Positions 13,115-25,200 of a DNA stretch of 64,000 nt are shown one piece after another. The stretch covers positions 3,658,924-3,722,923 of the forward strand of contig NC_091023.1 of NCBI RefSeq assembly GCF_041296385.1. Reading direction: 5' to 3'. This DNA is from Aphelocoma coerulescens (lineage: Eukaryota > Chordata > Aves > Passeriformes > Corvidae). The notes below the pieces were generated by a model. The model worked only from the letters and a program-made list of their open reading frames with translations, was not told the origin of the DNA and made no database searches. Each line of letters opens with the position of its first letter. Position 1 is the stretch's first letter. The position numbers and the translations under genes are program-made.

Positions 13115-15766
13115 CAAAATAGCTTTTTAGCAATTTTTATTACAGTTTTGGCTAATTGTAGTACATAGAATATAAGAGGTTTTTGTACCAAGAACAAGTA
13201 ATTTTTGCTATCAACTATAAAGGTCTCCAAATTCAAAAGTGTTTTTACTCCTAAAATAAAAACCATCACAACACAGTAACAGAAAAAGAACTGTGGCCAG
13301 TTCAGCAAGCCACCAAACAGAATCTACCTTTTGTCCCCAAGTCTTTCTGCTGCTCATAGCTTTCTTTTACCAGCAGCTTTTCTGAGAAAAGCAGTCTTGC
13401 TTTTCATGCCTTAGCACAAACCCATGAACTTCAAGACCATCCCAAGAAAAGTGAAGGGGAAACAGATCTTCAGAGACATCAGGCACACTATGAACAATTG
13501 CCCCAAGGGCTTGGGAAGAAGCAGCAATTAATTACCTGTCTTGAAATGGCTAGTGCCATAAACTTGTTTTTTCCCATTAAATACCAAAACAGCGTACAAA
13601 AATATTTCTCCTGCTGAATTTTTAGATCAGTCTTTTTTTGCTTAAGAATCAAATGAAATGCTTTATCCTGATCAAATATTTTAATAGATGTGTAAATATT
13701 CCAAAGAATCCCACACTGCCTGAAATAATTTCACAGATGGTCACCAAACAGCACTAAAGAAACGGACAATCTGCTCTTGTTCCCATGCTAAAAATACAGG
13801 AAAAAAGGTAACAACCCAATATACACAGTGAGAGTGACAAGTACAACCAGGGCCCTGTGCAGACATTTTACATTTCACAGTTTTTCTTCAAGTACAGGCT
13901 CATGGAAGTAGAAATAAATAAGGTGGTGTGGAGTGTTCTCTGACAGTGCTGCTATATTACTTTGGTCCTATACTTTCTTTTGAAAAAACAACTCAAGAAT
14001 TTAGAAGCATATGTTTTTCCATCCAAGTTTTATATGTAAAGATTTGACAAAATGGGACTTAACTCTTCTGTGCATCTCAGCATACAAAAAGGTTCTCATT
14101 TTCACTTTTGTCGAGGTTAGGGAAGGTCAAATGAGCCGTGTCAAACTTTGATAGTAATTACTTTTGAGAAGAGAGCTGGAGCTCCCCAGCAAAGGGGAGC
14201 ACGATGCAAGGTTTTACTTCACATTTTCAGAAAGATTCAAACATAAACCAGTAGTTTCAGGCAAGCAAAAATTTCAGTTGATTAACAGGTTTATATTTAA
14301 TCTAGCCACTGAAGTACCATTGGAATTATACACTAGCTGTAGAAATTCTATTATATTTTTCAAAGAAACATTAACAAAATTATAAAAGTCACAGCTGCAC
14401 CTGAGCTCAAAGAGCTGAAAGAAGTTGCAATTCTATCTGTTCATTAGCTGCTCAGATAAGGATGTTTTGTGACAGATCAGATGAAGAAATCTGATTGCTG
14501 GCTTTATCAGAAGCAGGAGACAACCCAAGGTGTGTCACTGCTTGCCCTGTCAGCCACCACCAGGGCAGTTGTGTGCTACAGTGTGATTACTTGCTGCAAA
14601 CACAATACGAGGCATGATCTGCAGCACAAGTCCAGCCAAGGTAAGAACAGTCTCCTCTGCTATCAGTGTTCACAAAGTGACCTTGGCCTAATAAGAAAAT
14701 CAGTCGCTCCTGAAGTAATACTGCTGACTCCATCCTGGAGCAAGAAGTTAGAATACTGTTTGCATTGATCCTGTCAGGAACAGATCACTTTTAAAAAGAG
14801 AAGCGTGCTAATATATATTTTTATATATTTATATTTTTACTACATATAACAGTTTGCAATGCCCTAAAAATACTATGAAAATACTGATTAGGAATTATAG
14901 AATTTCTTACGCCTTTGTATATCGATATAGGAAACACCCATGCATAGAAAACTACTCTTTGGAGTTTACCTCATTCAACAAAATCAGCCTTATTCAAGTT
15001 TATTTGGCTACAATAATGCCAGAAAATAGCAGGAGTGATTTGTGATGGACTACAAGAAACTATTCAAAATTAGCTGCAATAGAGGAAGAGATTTTAGGAA
15101 AATAATAACCCTCAAGGTTAAATCTAAAGGAAATAACGTCTGTCATGTAACATACAGTGTGCCTCTCACAGAGGCATTTCCTCTTCTTTCTTTTGCTAAG
15201 ACACAAGGCATGTTTGAATTTTCATTTGATATTTTGCAGAGGCCAAGGAAATCCTCTGCTGTGAGCAGAGACAGAGAAAGGGCTGCTGGTCTTGCACACA
15301 TATGTAAACACTGCAATATATATAAAAGTAACCTTGCAGGGGTGCAACCTTAGTGAGGTGACTGTTACCTGGCACTGAACAAGGTATCACTGACAGCTGT
15401 TTATTTCTAAATGGAATACAAAGTTAAAAGCAGGGAGCTAATAAGGTATATTAAAAAAAAATATTATCTAATGCTTATCAGGCTAGAAAGCTTTCAATTA
15501 CTATTTTGTATCCCTAATATAATAGGAAATTTAAAATAACCCCTAAGTAAGAAGGACTAAAGAAAACAAAAGTCAAATGTGTATAATATATAAAAATACC
15601 AACTGACTACATGTTATGAAATACATCTCACAAGGTGTTACCACAAAACATTCCCACATTAAACTCTACAGCAAGCTCCAGATCACATAGAAGCAAGAGG
15701 CATCCTTTCTGCCTCCAGCACTGCAATCCAACTCCAGGTCTCCTGTAAGTCAGGGGATAAAGTCAT
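13115..15766 (-). other. SEPTIN2: Probable SEPTIN2 3' UTR exon (non-coding)
   Basis: On the minus strand a polypyrimidine tract ending TTTTTAG sits just before 15766. It is a good acceptor partner for the donor GTAAGATG found eight bases after the stop codon. The stretch to about 13115 is AT-rich, lacks recognisable repeats and ends at a candidate poly(A) signal, as a long vertebrate 3' UTR would. If the intron is not used, the 3' UTR would simply run on from 16186. Confidence 0.4.
13136..13141 (-). terminator. SEPTIN2: Candidate SEPTIN2 polyadenylation signal AATAAA
   Basis: The plus strand reads TTTATT, so the minus strand reads AATAAA. About 15-30 bases further along the minus strand comes a U/GU-rich stretch (tgtgtttattatggttcttt). 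Repeat-like sequence starts soon after, so the transcript plausibly ends near 13110-13120. Other AATAAA copies exist on this strand (near 15000 and 15400), so shorter 3' UTR forms are possible. Confidence 0.4.
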
Positions 15767-16178
15767 CTAAAAACAAGACAGGAAAATACCATTTCAGATC
15801 AGCAGTCTTCTCACATTAAGAAACCTGAAAGAACTGCACATATTTTATAAGTCACAAGGAAACAATGACTTACTTCATCATGAGCTTGAGAAACCTGTTT
15901 AAACTATTTCAAAGACTTCCTCCATAATTCTGACCACTATATATTGTATTGGCTTTCTGGAAAATTTTCATATACACACACACATACAACACCACACTGT
16001 TTACTTTGACTCCAAGCCATTTAACTTTGCAAACAGCAGTTAATCTGTATAAATAAAAAGTAAGACTGAAACCTATAGAAACCCATCTTGCAAACATTTT
16101 TCCAAAACTTCTTAATACCAAGCACCTTAGAGAGCAGCTAAAGGAGAAGCCCTTTAAGTGGCTATTTGAACATCTTAC

Positions 16179-16291
16179 CCAAGACTTTACACATGGTGCC
16201 CATGAACTGCACTGCTGTCAGCTTCTCCACTTTGCATCTGCATCTGCATCTGTGCCTGCATTCTTGCAATCATCTCCTGCATGCGACGGAG
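16179..16291 (-). CDS. SEPTIN2: SEPTIN2 coding exon 11 (last; stop at 16187)
   Basis: The acceptor TTTTCCAG precedes CTCCGTCGC. The exon encodes [14 protein letters not shown], then three MQ pairs, and ends GHHV followed by TAA (16189-16187). This is the C-terminal coiled-coil tail. A consensus donor GTAAGATG starts eight bases after the stop, so the exon probably ends at 16179 and an intron follows in the 3' UTR. Confidence 0.93.
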
Positions 16292-19200
16292 CTGGAAAAG
16301 CAGCACAGAAGAATTCTGTACCCTAATCTTACTTCAGAATATAATTTTTCACTGTCACCATCCTATTACTTATTTTTATTGAAGAGGGATCACATATCTG
16401 CATTTTCTTTATCTGACACACAATGATCTCAGGTTATGGCATCTTCTTTTACTGCTCTTCATCCCTGAAGAGGCTGGCATTTACTGACCAAAATAAATAG
16501 GCTTTACTGTTGTACTGTGGGATGGGATTTCTAAGCATCCCTAAGTGGAAGTCTCTGATGTTAAATGCATAAAAATTATGGTTCTGAAGCACTGAACAAG
16601 CATTTACACTTACTAAAGTTTATCAGAAAAAAAAGCAGCTTGTTTATGTCCCTCCAAACTACTCCTGTATCTGTCATCAAAAAAAAATTGTCGGGATTAC
16701 TCCCCAGCTCCCTTGCTAGCAATGACGAGGTGGAAGCAAGTATTACAGGCAAACCACCCAATGAGACAAAAGCATAATTAAACTTGGTTGAAGCTCAATT
16801 TTAGAGTGTTGCATTTAAACATACTAAACATTTAAACACAAGGAAACTATGTAACTCACCTACTAAGATTAATTGAATCATGTTGCACACACATTACTTA
16901 AATCCTTTTGTTGCACCCAGCTCTGACAGGTGGCAAGTCAACCTCACTATGGAAATAATTTTGGGTGCCTTTGTGCACTTACACTGTAAACTCAAACTAA
17001 ACTGTTAAGCTTAACAATAAAGTTAAACCTGTAGAATGTTTACACTATACTTGTTTTTCATATTGCTTGAAACAACAACCCTTTTCGTTGTCACTCGGTT
17101 ATATTTTGGGACTTGGGTCCCCACTAAGATCACTGGTAGAAGTCTGAGCATCTGCTTGTGCTAGGGCAGGCTAAGGAGTTCATCTAACTCAGCTCTCTCC
17201 CCTGTACAAGCTGTTAGGAAGTGCATGGAAGAGCCTGACAGCCAGGTGCCCACTCCCAGTGCTTATCCACACGTGCTCAAAATCTAGAATCTGTCCCTTT
17301 GGAGCTTGACAAACCAAAAAAATTCTACCTCTGCATTTAGTGAGCACATTCATGGAGAAAGCAAACTCTCCTATCTCAGCATTTTTTGCCTCACTTGCTC
17401 AAAAATACCTTGCTATGTACAAATTCCATGCTAACAAATACCACAATCTACAGACTATGTTAGAAGTATCTTTTTAAATTGAAATCAGCCATCTATTAAT
17501 CCCATTAATCTACTACACAAACGACCTCTTGTTTGTGTAGTAGATTCCCATTCATCCTGCCATCTATGATCATGTTAGTCCCTTTCCCTCCTGTCATCTA
17601 CTTCTCAACAAGGCTATTAATCTCATCTACCCTAGCACAGGACCTGCTTCAGGTCTCCACTTCAGCCTTTCTGCCCACATTTTGCTTTTCATTGCACTTT
17701 TTCTAGTCTTGCCTATCTACAACCTTTTCGGGTTAGAGGAACAACAAAAGCAGCATTACAGCTATGCATCAGGATTTGTCATAGTGGCAAAATGAGAATT
17801 TCTGTTTCGTTTTTTATTTCTGACCCTTTCTACCATCATTCCCTCTTTTGCTGCAGGGCTGAACTGACTTTGTCCCAGTCTGCAGTTGTTAAGTGTAGAA
17901 CCCTAACTCCCAAGAGGATGGTTCTCCTTGCCCACGCAGTGTGCGTTACATCCATCGCTGATCACTACAGTGGAATCATGTTTTATCAGATTCCACTTGT
18001 TCCAAAAAATCCCTATCCTGAGTCTCCTCTCACCTCTTTTCATTCTGTTTTCTTAGTGAAGCTTAAATAACTTTACGTTGGCATATAACTGTTTTTCCTT
18101 TATGAATTACCAAGATCATATAAATATTTGCTCTAAAGTAGCAACAAAAGAACAAAAATTCCCCCACTATAAGAATATAAAGCTCTGTCATCTTACTTCT
18201 GCTTCCTTCTCAAGCAGAATCTGGTCTTTATTTACTTCTTCATCTTCTATTTTCCTAAAATGATATTAATATTGTTAGAACCATTAAATCATTAAGGTTG
18301 GAAAAGCCCTCTAAGATTGCCGAGTCCAAGCATTAACCCACCATGGTGTGCACCAGTAAACCACGTCCCCAAGTGCCACATCCACAAGCAGTTTGAACAC
18401 TTCCAGGGATGGTAGCTCCACCACTGTCCTTGGGCAGCCTGTGCCAGTGCCCAAACACCCTTTCTGTGAAGAAATTTCTCCTAATATTCAATCTAAACCT
18501 CTCCAGTGCAACTTGAGGCCATTTCCTGTTGTCCCATCGCTTGTTACTCAGGAGAAGTGATTGACTCCCACATGGCTTTATTCAAGATTATCTACCACTT
18601 TGTTAAAAGCTTTCTCCTACTCCATGTCACAACAGGGAAGATCTACTAATGGATCTAATCAAGCAAGTGCCATCAAATATGCAAAGCAAACAAACTGGTG
18701 TTTGTTAAAAGGTTAACAGAGAAATAGATTGTAAAAAATCCGCTGTGCCCCAAAACCTCTGAGTTCATTAGTGAGTACAGTCAACAAGCACCTATTGCCA
18801 AGCACTCCTGGGAGCAGAAGTGCAAGCTTGAAATACACTCACGTGAAATCTACCCTCAGTTATAGTAAACCTAACTACGTTCTAGCACCATTTCAGAAAT
18901 GTGAAAGCAAAGGTGTGTGGGCCACTTAACTAGACAAGATACAAAAACATGCTTTAGTTTCACATACCCAACTTAACAGCAATTTGAAATCCTCTAAAAA
19001 TTGGATGACCTTAGGTCACATTACTTCTAAGGCCTTTGTACACACCTGTTGGATAAGAGGCGCCAGAACTTGGGAAATTTGGGGACTTTCACCTTGAATT
19101 TCACAAAGCAGGATTTAAAGTCAGGAGAGAAGAGCATTTCATCTTGCCTGTAGGCCAATGCTACAAGCAGGAACAAACTCCTTTTGCTGAAAACTGACCA

Positions 19201-22200
19201 GACGTGTGACAAAATCTCTGTCAACAGCAGGCTGGGGAAACTTGTGCAAAATGCCCCAAAGCCCCCAAAACGTGCAATTCGGAACCCTCTAGTGGCTATA
19301 AGAAGAGACGCAGCTGAAACACCCAAACAAGGAAACACGTGGTTTCCCACAAGACCTCACCAACTCATCTTTACAGACCCTGCTATTGTACTTAAAAATG
19401 GGGTGTTTTGCCCAGTTCTCTTTCCAGGAAAGATGTGCCCTACCCACCCCAGCTCAAAACAGGGCTGACAGCCATTACCCTGTGGCTGCTATGTAGAGAA
19501 AATTATGTATGTCATAAAGCCCCTCAAAAAAATTAGATCATCTCTTCTAAAGACCCAATCCAAATATTCTGGTTGCTAGTTCTGAAAAAAAACCCACACT
19601 CTTTTTAACATATCCTCTCTGATCTAATTTTGCAGGTTTTTTAAGACAACATTTATCATAGACATCTGTCCTACTTAGTACCTTTGACATTCCAATCCAA
19701 CTGTGTTCAAGTCTCAGACCAAAGCACAGATGTAACTATTCCCACAATTCCCTAACTCCACAACTGTCACTTCAGATTTACCAAATATTTTTTGTTACAC
19801 TCTTTGTAAGCTGGTTGATAGAACTTGATGTTGACTGGAGTCACAGAGCTGCTCTTGATCTACCAAATCCAAATGCAATGCTAGGTGAGACACACAGAGC
19901 AAAATACAAATTCAGAAGAGGAAGAAGCAGCATGTAACCATGAGATGACAACCTGCTGCCTCGTTTGAGCCTCTCAGAGCGGAAGTTCTCATAGTGAAGA
20001 TCCTGGGTCACCTCCTGAAGGTCTTGCATATGGGTGCTGGAGGAAGAAAAGTAATTAAAAGATAAAACATCCTTACGTCACATCAGTTTACTTAAGTAAC
20101 TCTCACATTCGGGGCTGTCTTGGATCAATGGGCTCAGCATGCACACTCACTTAGCATACCAATCTAAGCTAATTTCAGTTAAATTGGTGCAATAAAGGAC
20201 ACAGAGAGATCACCTCAGCCCTGAGACTTCCCTGACAGAAGCTGTACTCTGGGCGAGGCCTCTGATGAATGTGAGCAGGCAAAACAGAGTAGCAAAGACC
20301 AGGAAAAAAACCAAGCAGAGGACTTTTCAAGTCTGCTCCTTTGCAATTGTATCTGCTTAAAGATACATTGCAATAAGCACAACCTGTTTTATGCTCCTGG
20401 GGATCTGAGTAGCAACACAACGCTAGGTTGGACAGAAGAATTAGACAAAGCATTATTTTCACAGAATCACTAATTCAGATTGGAGAGAACCTATGGGGCC
20501 TGTGTGGTCCAATCCCTGACTAGGCCTAGCTCAGCTAGGTAAAGGCTGCTCATGGCCTTCCCCACACAAATTCTGAATGTCTTCAGGGACTACACAACTG
20601 CAGCAAACCCCCAATACAGTGCTTGATTATCTTGGTGATTGTTTTCTAAACTACTATTTAACTGGAATTTTCTAACTTACATTAACATGGTCCTCAGCTT
20701 CAGGAAGTCATTATGCTCTGGATTCTCCACTTCAACTACCCCCCATGGGTAGAGCCGACCTCTAACTTTTTTACCTTTTGCTTCAATGAGTTGATTGGAC
20801 CCCACTACACAAAATGGAATGCTGGCCTGAAAGCCAAAAGTGCAAAAGTTACTTATAATGAACCAGGACAAACAACTCCAAGAACAACTCTTGTTCTGCC
20901 CAGCACTGCATATTATGGTAATAAGTTCATAACTCTTTGAATTAAAAGGTGTAAAACGAAGAAAAGTAATTGCTGCCACCATCTTCCAAGCTAGGGAAGC
21001 CTGGGCAGACACACAGTGACTCACTCCAGGTTGCATTGCAGATCTTGTTCTAAAGCCATCTGAGCAGTCTGAAAAAATACAATATATTATCCACATATAA
21101 CCTATTAAATCAGTCACACCTTCAGGAGTCTGGTCTGCTCTTTAAAATCTTCATCCTCATCTGATTCAGCATCAGGCAGGTGATAAATCTTGATGCCGTG
21201 CTCTTCTATTTCATCCAGAATCTGAGATTTGCAATAAAAGAAATTTATATAATATACATGTAGAATCAGCACTTTTAAATCTTAACATAAAATTACTTAA
21301 TATGCAGTCTCTTAAGAAATCTGGATTTATCTTACTCATCCACATTACTCAACAAGGATTTGGTTTTAAATACCATATTTCTTCATGGTATTCAACAACT
21401 GCTTGCCACAGACTTTCAGACAAACAACAGTGTTCACAAAAACACAGGCCTTTGTGGAAACTGTGTTTGGTTAAACCTCTGCAATTTTTTTTGTAATAAC
21501 AAAAGCATTGACTCAGAAGTCATAGTTGCTTTCTACAGCTTAACCTCCTTGCTCTTACCTCTGAATCACAACTTTGGGGGTAGGGGTGGGAGTGTTTGAA
21601 AAACTGAGATATACACACAACAAATACGTTTTTCTTCATGACTGCCAGTAATGGCATCTGCAGCAGGAGTCCATTTGCCATAGACCCCAAATTTTGGTCT
21701 TTAAAAAAAGAATAATCCTTATTTCTGCAGAATTCTAGCACAGTAAATGTACCTACTAGAATATACTATATAAAAATAGTATTTTTGTATTTTTATTCCA
21801 GATTGGGTAAGATAGCTATAAGGATTTTCAGAATAACTGACAAAAAATCATAAAGTTTTCAATGCAAGAGCTAAGACTGCAGCATGCCTTTGAGAAGTTA
21901 ATCCTAACATTTCTTTCTAAACTTCATAGCTGTTATTAGTGTGTAATGGTTTGCTGAATTCCACCTCCTCCCAGCAAATACATCAAGTCCTGCAAGACTG
22001 AATGTGTTAAGAGGTCCTGCCTCTGGAAGAAAGAATTGGATTGCTTTAGAAGGAGTGACATAGGGGAAGAAAAACAACCCCAAAATCAGAAACATCTCTG
22101 AAAATCCCATTTTTTAACCATCAGAATTCTGACTGGGTAAAAGAAAATAATATATAATACATGTGCACATTCTATATGCAGATACTATCTCTGCTTTGGG

Positions 22201-25200
22201 ACTGATTAAACAGGTAACAGACCAATTACCATCTGCAAATGTATTTAAATATTTTTCCAAAGTTTCAAAATTCACTCATAATCTAATTGTAAATGTAGCC
22301 AGTCTGCCATTTTGCAAACAGCATTCTAAGAACAATTTCTCATTTAAATATGCAATAAAATAATTTACAAGATACCAAACTACATATTAAATGATGCTAC
22401 ACCGTGCATGAGATTATATTTTCCTCAGCTAGGACAGAGTAAGGTTAATGAGAACACCCCTCTCTTCAGCCACCATACTGCTACAACCAAAGCACAACAC
22501 ATTTCTGCAAGCCAGAAGAACACTCACCCTTTTCTTTAGTCTCTCTCGCTCTTTCAGAGAAAGTGTGTCAGCTTTTGCAATCACTGGTACAATATTTACT
22601 TTGTTGTGTATGGCCTTCATAAACTCAACATCCAGAGGCTTAAGGCTAAAATTAAAACATGGAAAAATTTTATTTATTTTTATTCTAAATTACTTATTTA
22701 TTTTCACTCCAACATAAATATCTCTCTTTACACAGAGAGAAAGAACACAGCCAATTAATGTCAGCAGTTATAGCACTTGCTTAAGTACTGGCAACCCAAT
22801 TCTGAAAATTTAAGTCAACAGGCACAAACCAACTCTCTAAAATAAAATAATGAAAAAAAAAAATGACAGAAACACCTACCCATGACCAAATGGTGAAATG
22901 AAATAGAAACAGCAATGAACTCGATTATCTATGATATGCCTTCTGTTCAATCCACTCTCATCATGCAGGTATCGCTCAAACTGCTCATCAATGTAAGAGA
23001 TTATGGTCTTAAAACTGTAAAACAAACATGGATTTGAGAAATCACCAAATGGTCCACAACTTTAGGACTCTTTCAAAGGTAATATTAAACCACTAAGATG
23101 CCCTGCTGATGAAGCAATCTTCTGATGGACAAAAATTCATTTACTGATTCTATAGAACAGGGAAAATAGAAGAGCATGTATCTCAAAATTTTATTTGAAT
23201 TCTAGAATAAAAAGCTACTATGCATATTAGATATATATATATATATATATTTATAGTAAGATAAAATATACATAACCCAACCTCAGTTCTACAACAAATT
23301 TCTCTTGGGTTAGTGTTTATATCTTGATTAACATTAACCACACATTTCCAAGATATGTTAAGGTTCTTGTTCCAAACTGATTTAAAATCATAAATGGTTG
23401 GCATTGGAAGGGGTCTTTAAGGATCACCTAGCTCCAAGCTACTGCCATGGGCAGGGACACCTTCCATTAGTCCAGGGTGCTCTAAGCCTTGTCCAACCTG
23501 GCCTTGAACACTTCCAGGGATGGGACAGCCACAGCTACTCTGGGCAGCCTGTGCCAGTGTCTCAACATCATCACTGTAAAAAGGTCTCTGCTACATCCAA
23601 CCTAAATATACTGTCAGTTTCAAACCATTGCCCCTTGCTCTGCTACTACAGGCCCTGTTATTAAGTGTCTCTCCATGTTTCCTGTGAGCCACTTTGATAT
23701 ATTTCAAGGCATCAGTAAGGTCTCCCTGGAATCTTCTCTTCTCCAGATGGAGCCCAAACTCTCCCAGCCTCTCTTTACTGCTGTTCTAGCCCTTGGATCA
23801 TTTTCGTGGTCCTCCTCTGCACCTGCTCCAGTAGGTCCATGTCTGTCTTGTGCTAGAGCTCCAGAACTGGGTGCAAGTCTCACAGGAGCACAGTAGTGGG
23901 GCAGAACTCCCTCCCTCAACCTGCTGGCCACACTGCTTTTGATGCAGCCGAGGATATTAATGGCTCTCAGGGACTGCCTGCTTATATCCAACTTTCTGTC
24001 CACTAGTGTCCTGGTTCTGGCCCAGATCAGCAGGAGGGGGCAACTCCAGAGAGGAGCAACTTATTGCAGTGTGCCGAGCCCTGGCTTTTATTTACTGGAC
24101 ACTGCTCATCACTAGAGAGCACCCTCAGGGGAGAAGGAGGAAAGCAGAGCAACAGGCACTGTGGCCATTCCAGCTGCAGCTGAACCACTGCAACAACCCG
24201 TGCCACGAACAGTTGCCCCTACACAGAAGAAGAAATCCAAGACCAAATCAGTTTGCTTAGTGAAGGATGAAGAGGAAGCAGGGCCCTCACAGCAGGAGGA
24301 AGAGACAGGGCCAGAGATAATCACCCAGCTGCTATCCCTAGTGAGCTGCGAGATACATGAAAAGATTTCAGCCGCCATTTGGGGGAGCCCCTGGCAACCC
24401 AGCTGCACCGGTACTGGGATACCACAGACCACACTATGGAACCAGATGGTAGGGAAGCCAAGCAACTGGGATCCCTGGCCTGGGATGTGGGCATTGACAA
24501 GGGGATTGGGAAGAGGACAGAAACTCTCAGCTCTGGTGGAGACTCCTGTCAAGCATGAGGGAAAGGTATTCTCTCAAGGATGATCTAATAGTGTGACTAG
24601 GCAGGTAGAAGGCCATGGAGGAAGGTATCCAGTACCTGAGAGAATTAGCTGTGCTGGAGGCAATCTATAGGGATCCAAATAATGATCAGTGCCCTGTAGA
24701 TCCAGATGAGGTCCACTGTACGCAATCCACATGGCAGAAGTTGTATGCCAACTCATTTGTGCTGTTGTCAATGAAAGAAGGAGAGCAAACAGTGCTTCAA
24801 GTGACCTAACTCTGGCAGTAATATCATCTTTTTTCTTCCCTACCAACCTGCACCTCAGCTGCGGAAAGACTGTCCAAGATTAAGAGCAGATTTGAAGAAC
24901 TCGAGCAAACTAGAGAGGAAATGTTCCATACCCCACCAGTATGGGCCAGAGTCTCTACTACTGGGAGCAAACACTGCCCTCCTCAAGAGGCACGATATAC
25001 ACCAAGATGTAACCTGTGGTTTTACCCACATGACCACAGAGAGAACATGAGGAAGTGGGATGGAAAACCCACCACTGCCTCAGCAGCATGGGTGTAGGAG
25101 TTGAGAGGGAGTACAACCACCACAGGAAAGTCTTCAAGGATAAACACAGCTCCAGTTTCCTCAGACAGAATAGAAGGGCTGATGTTACTTCTGATCCTCT

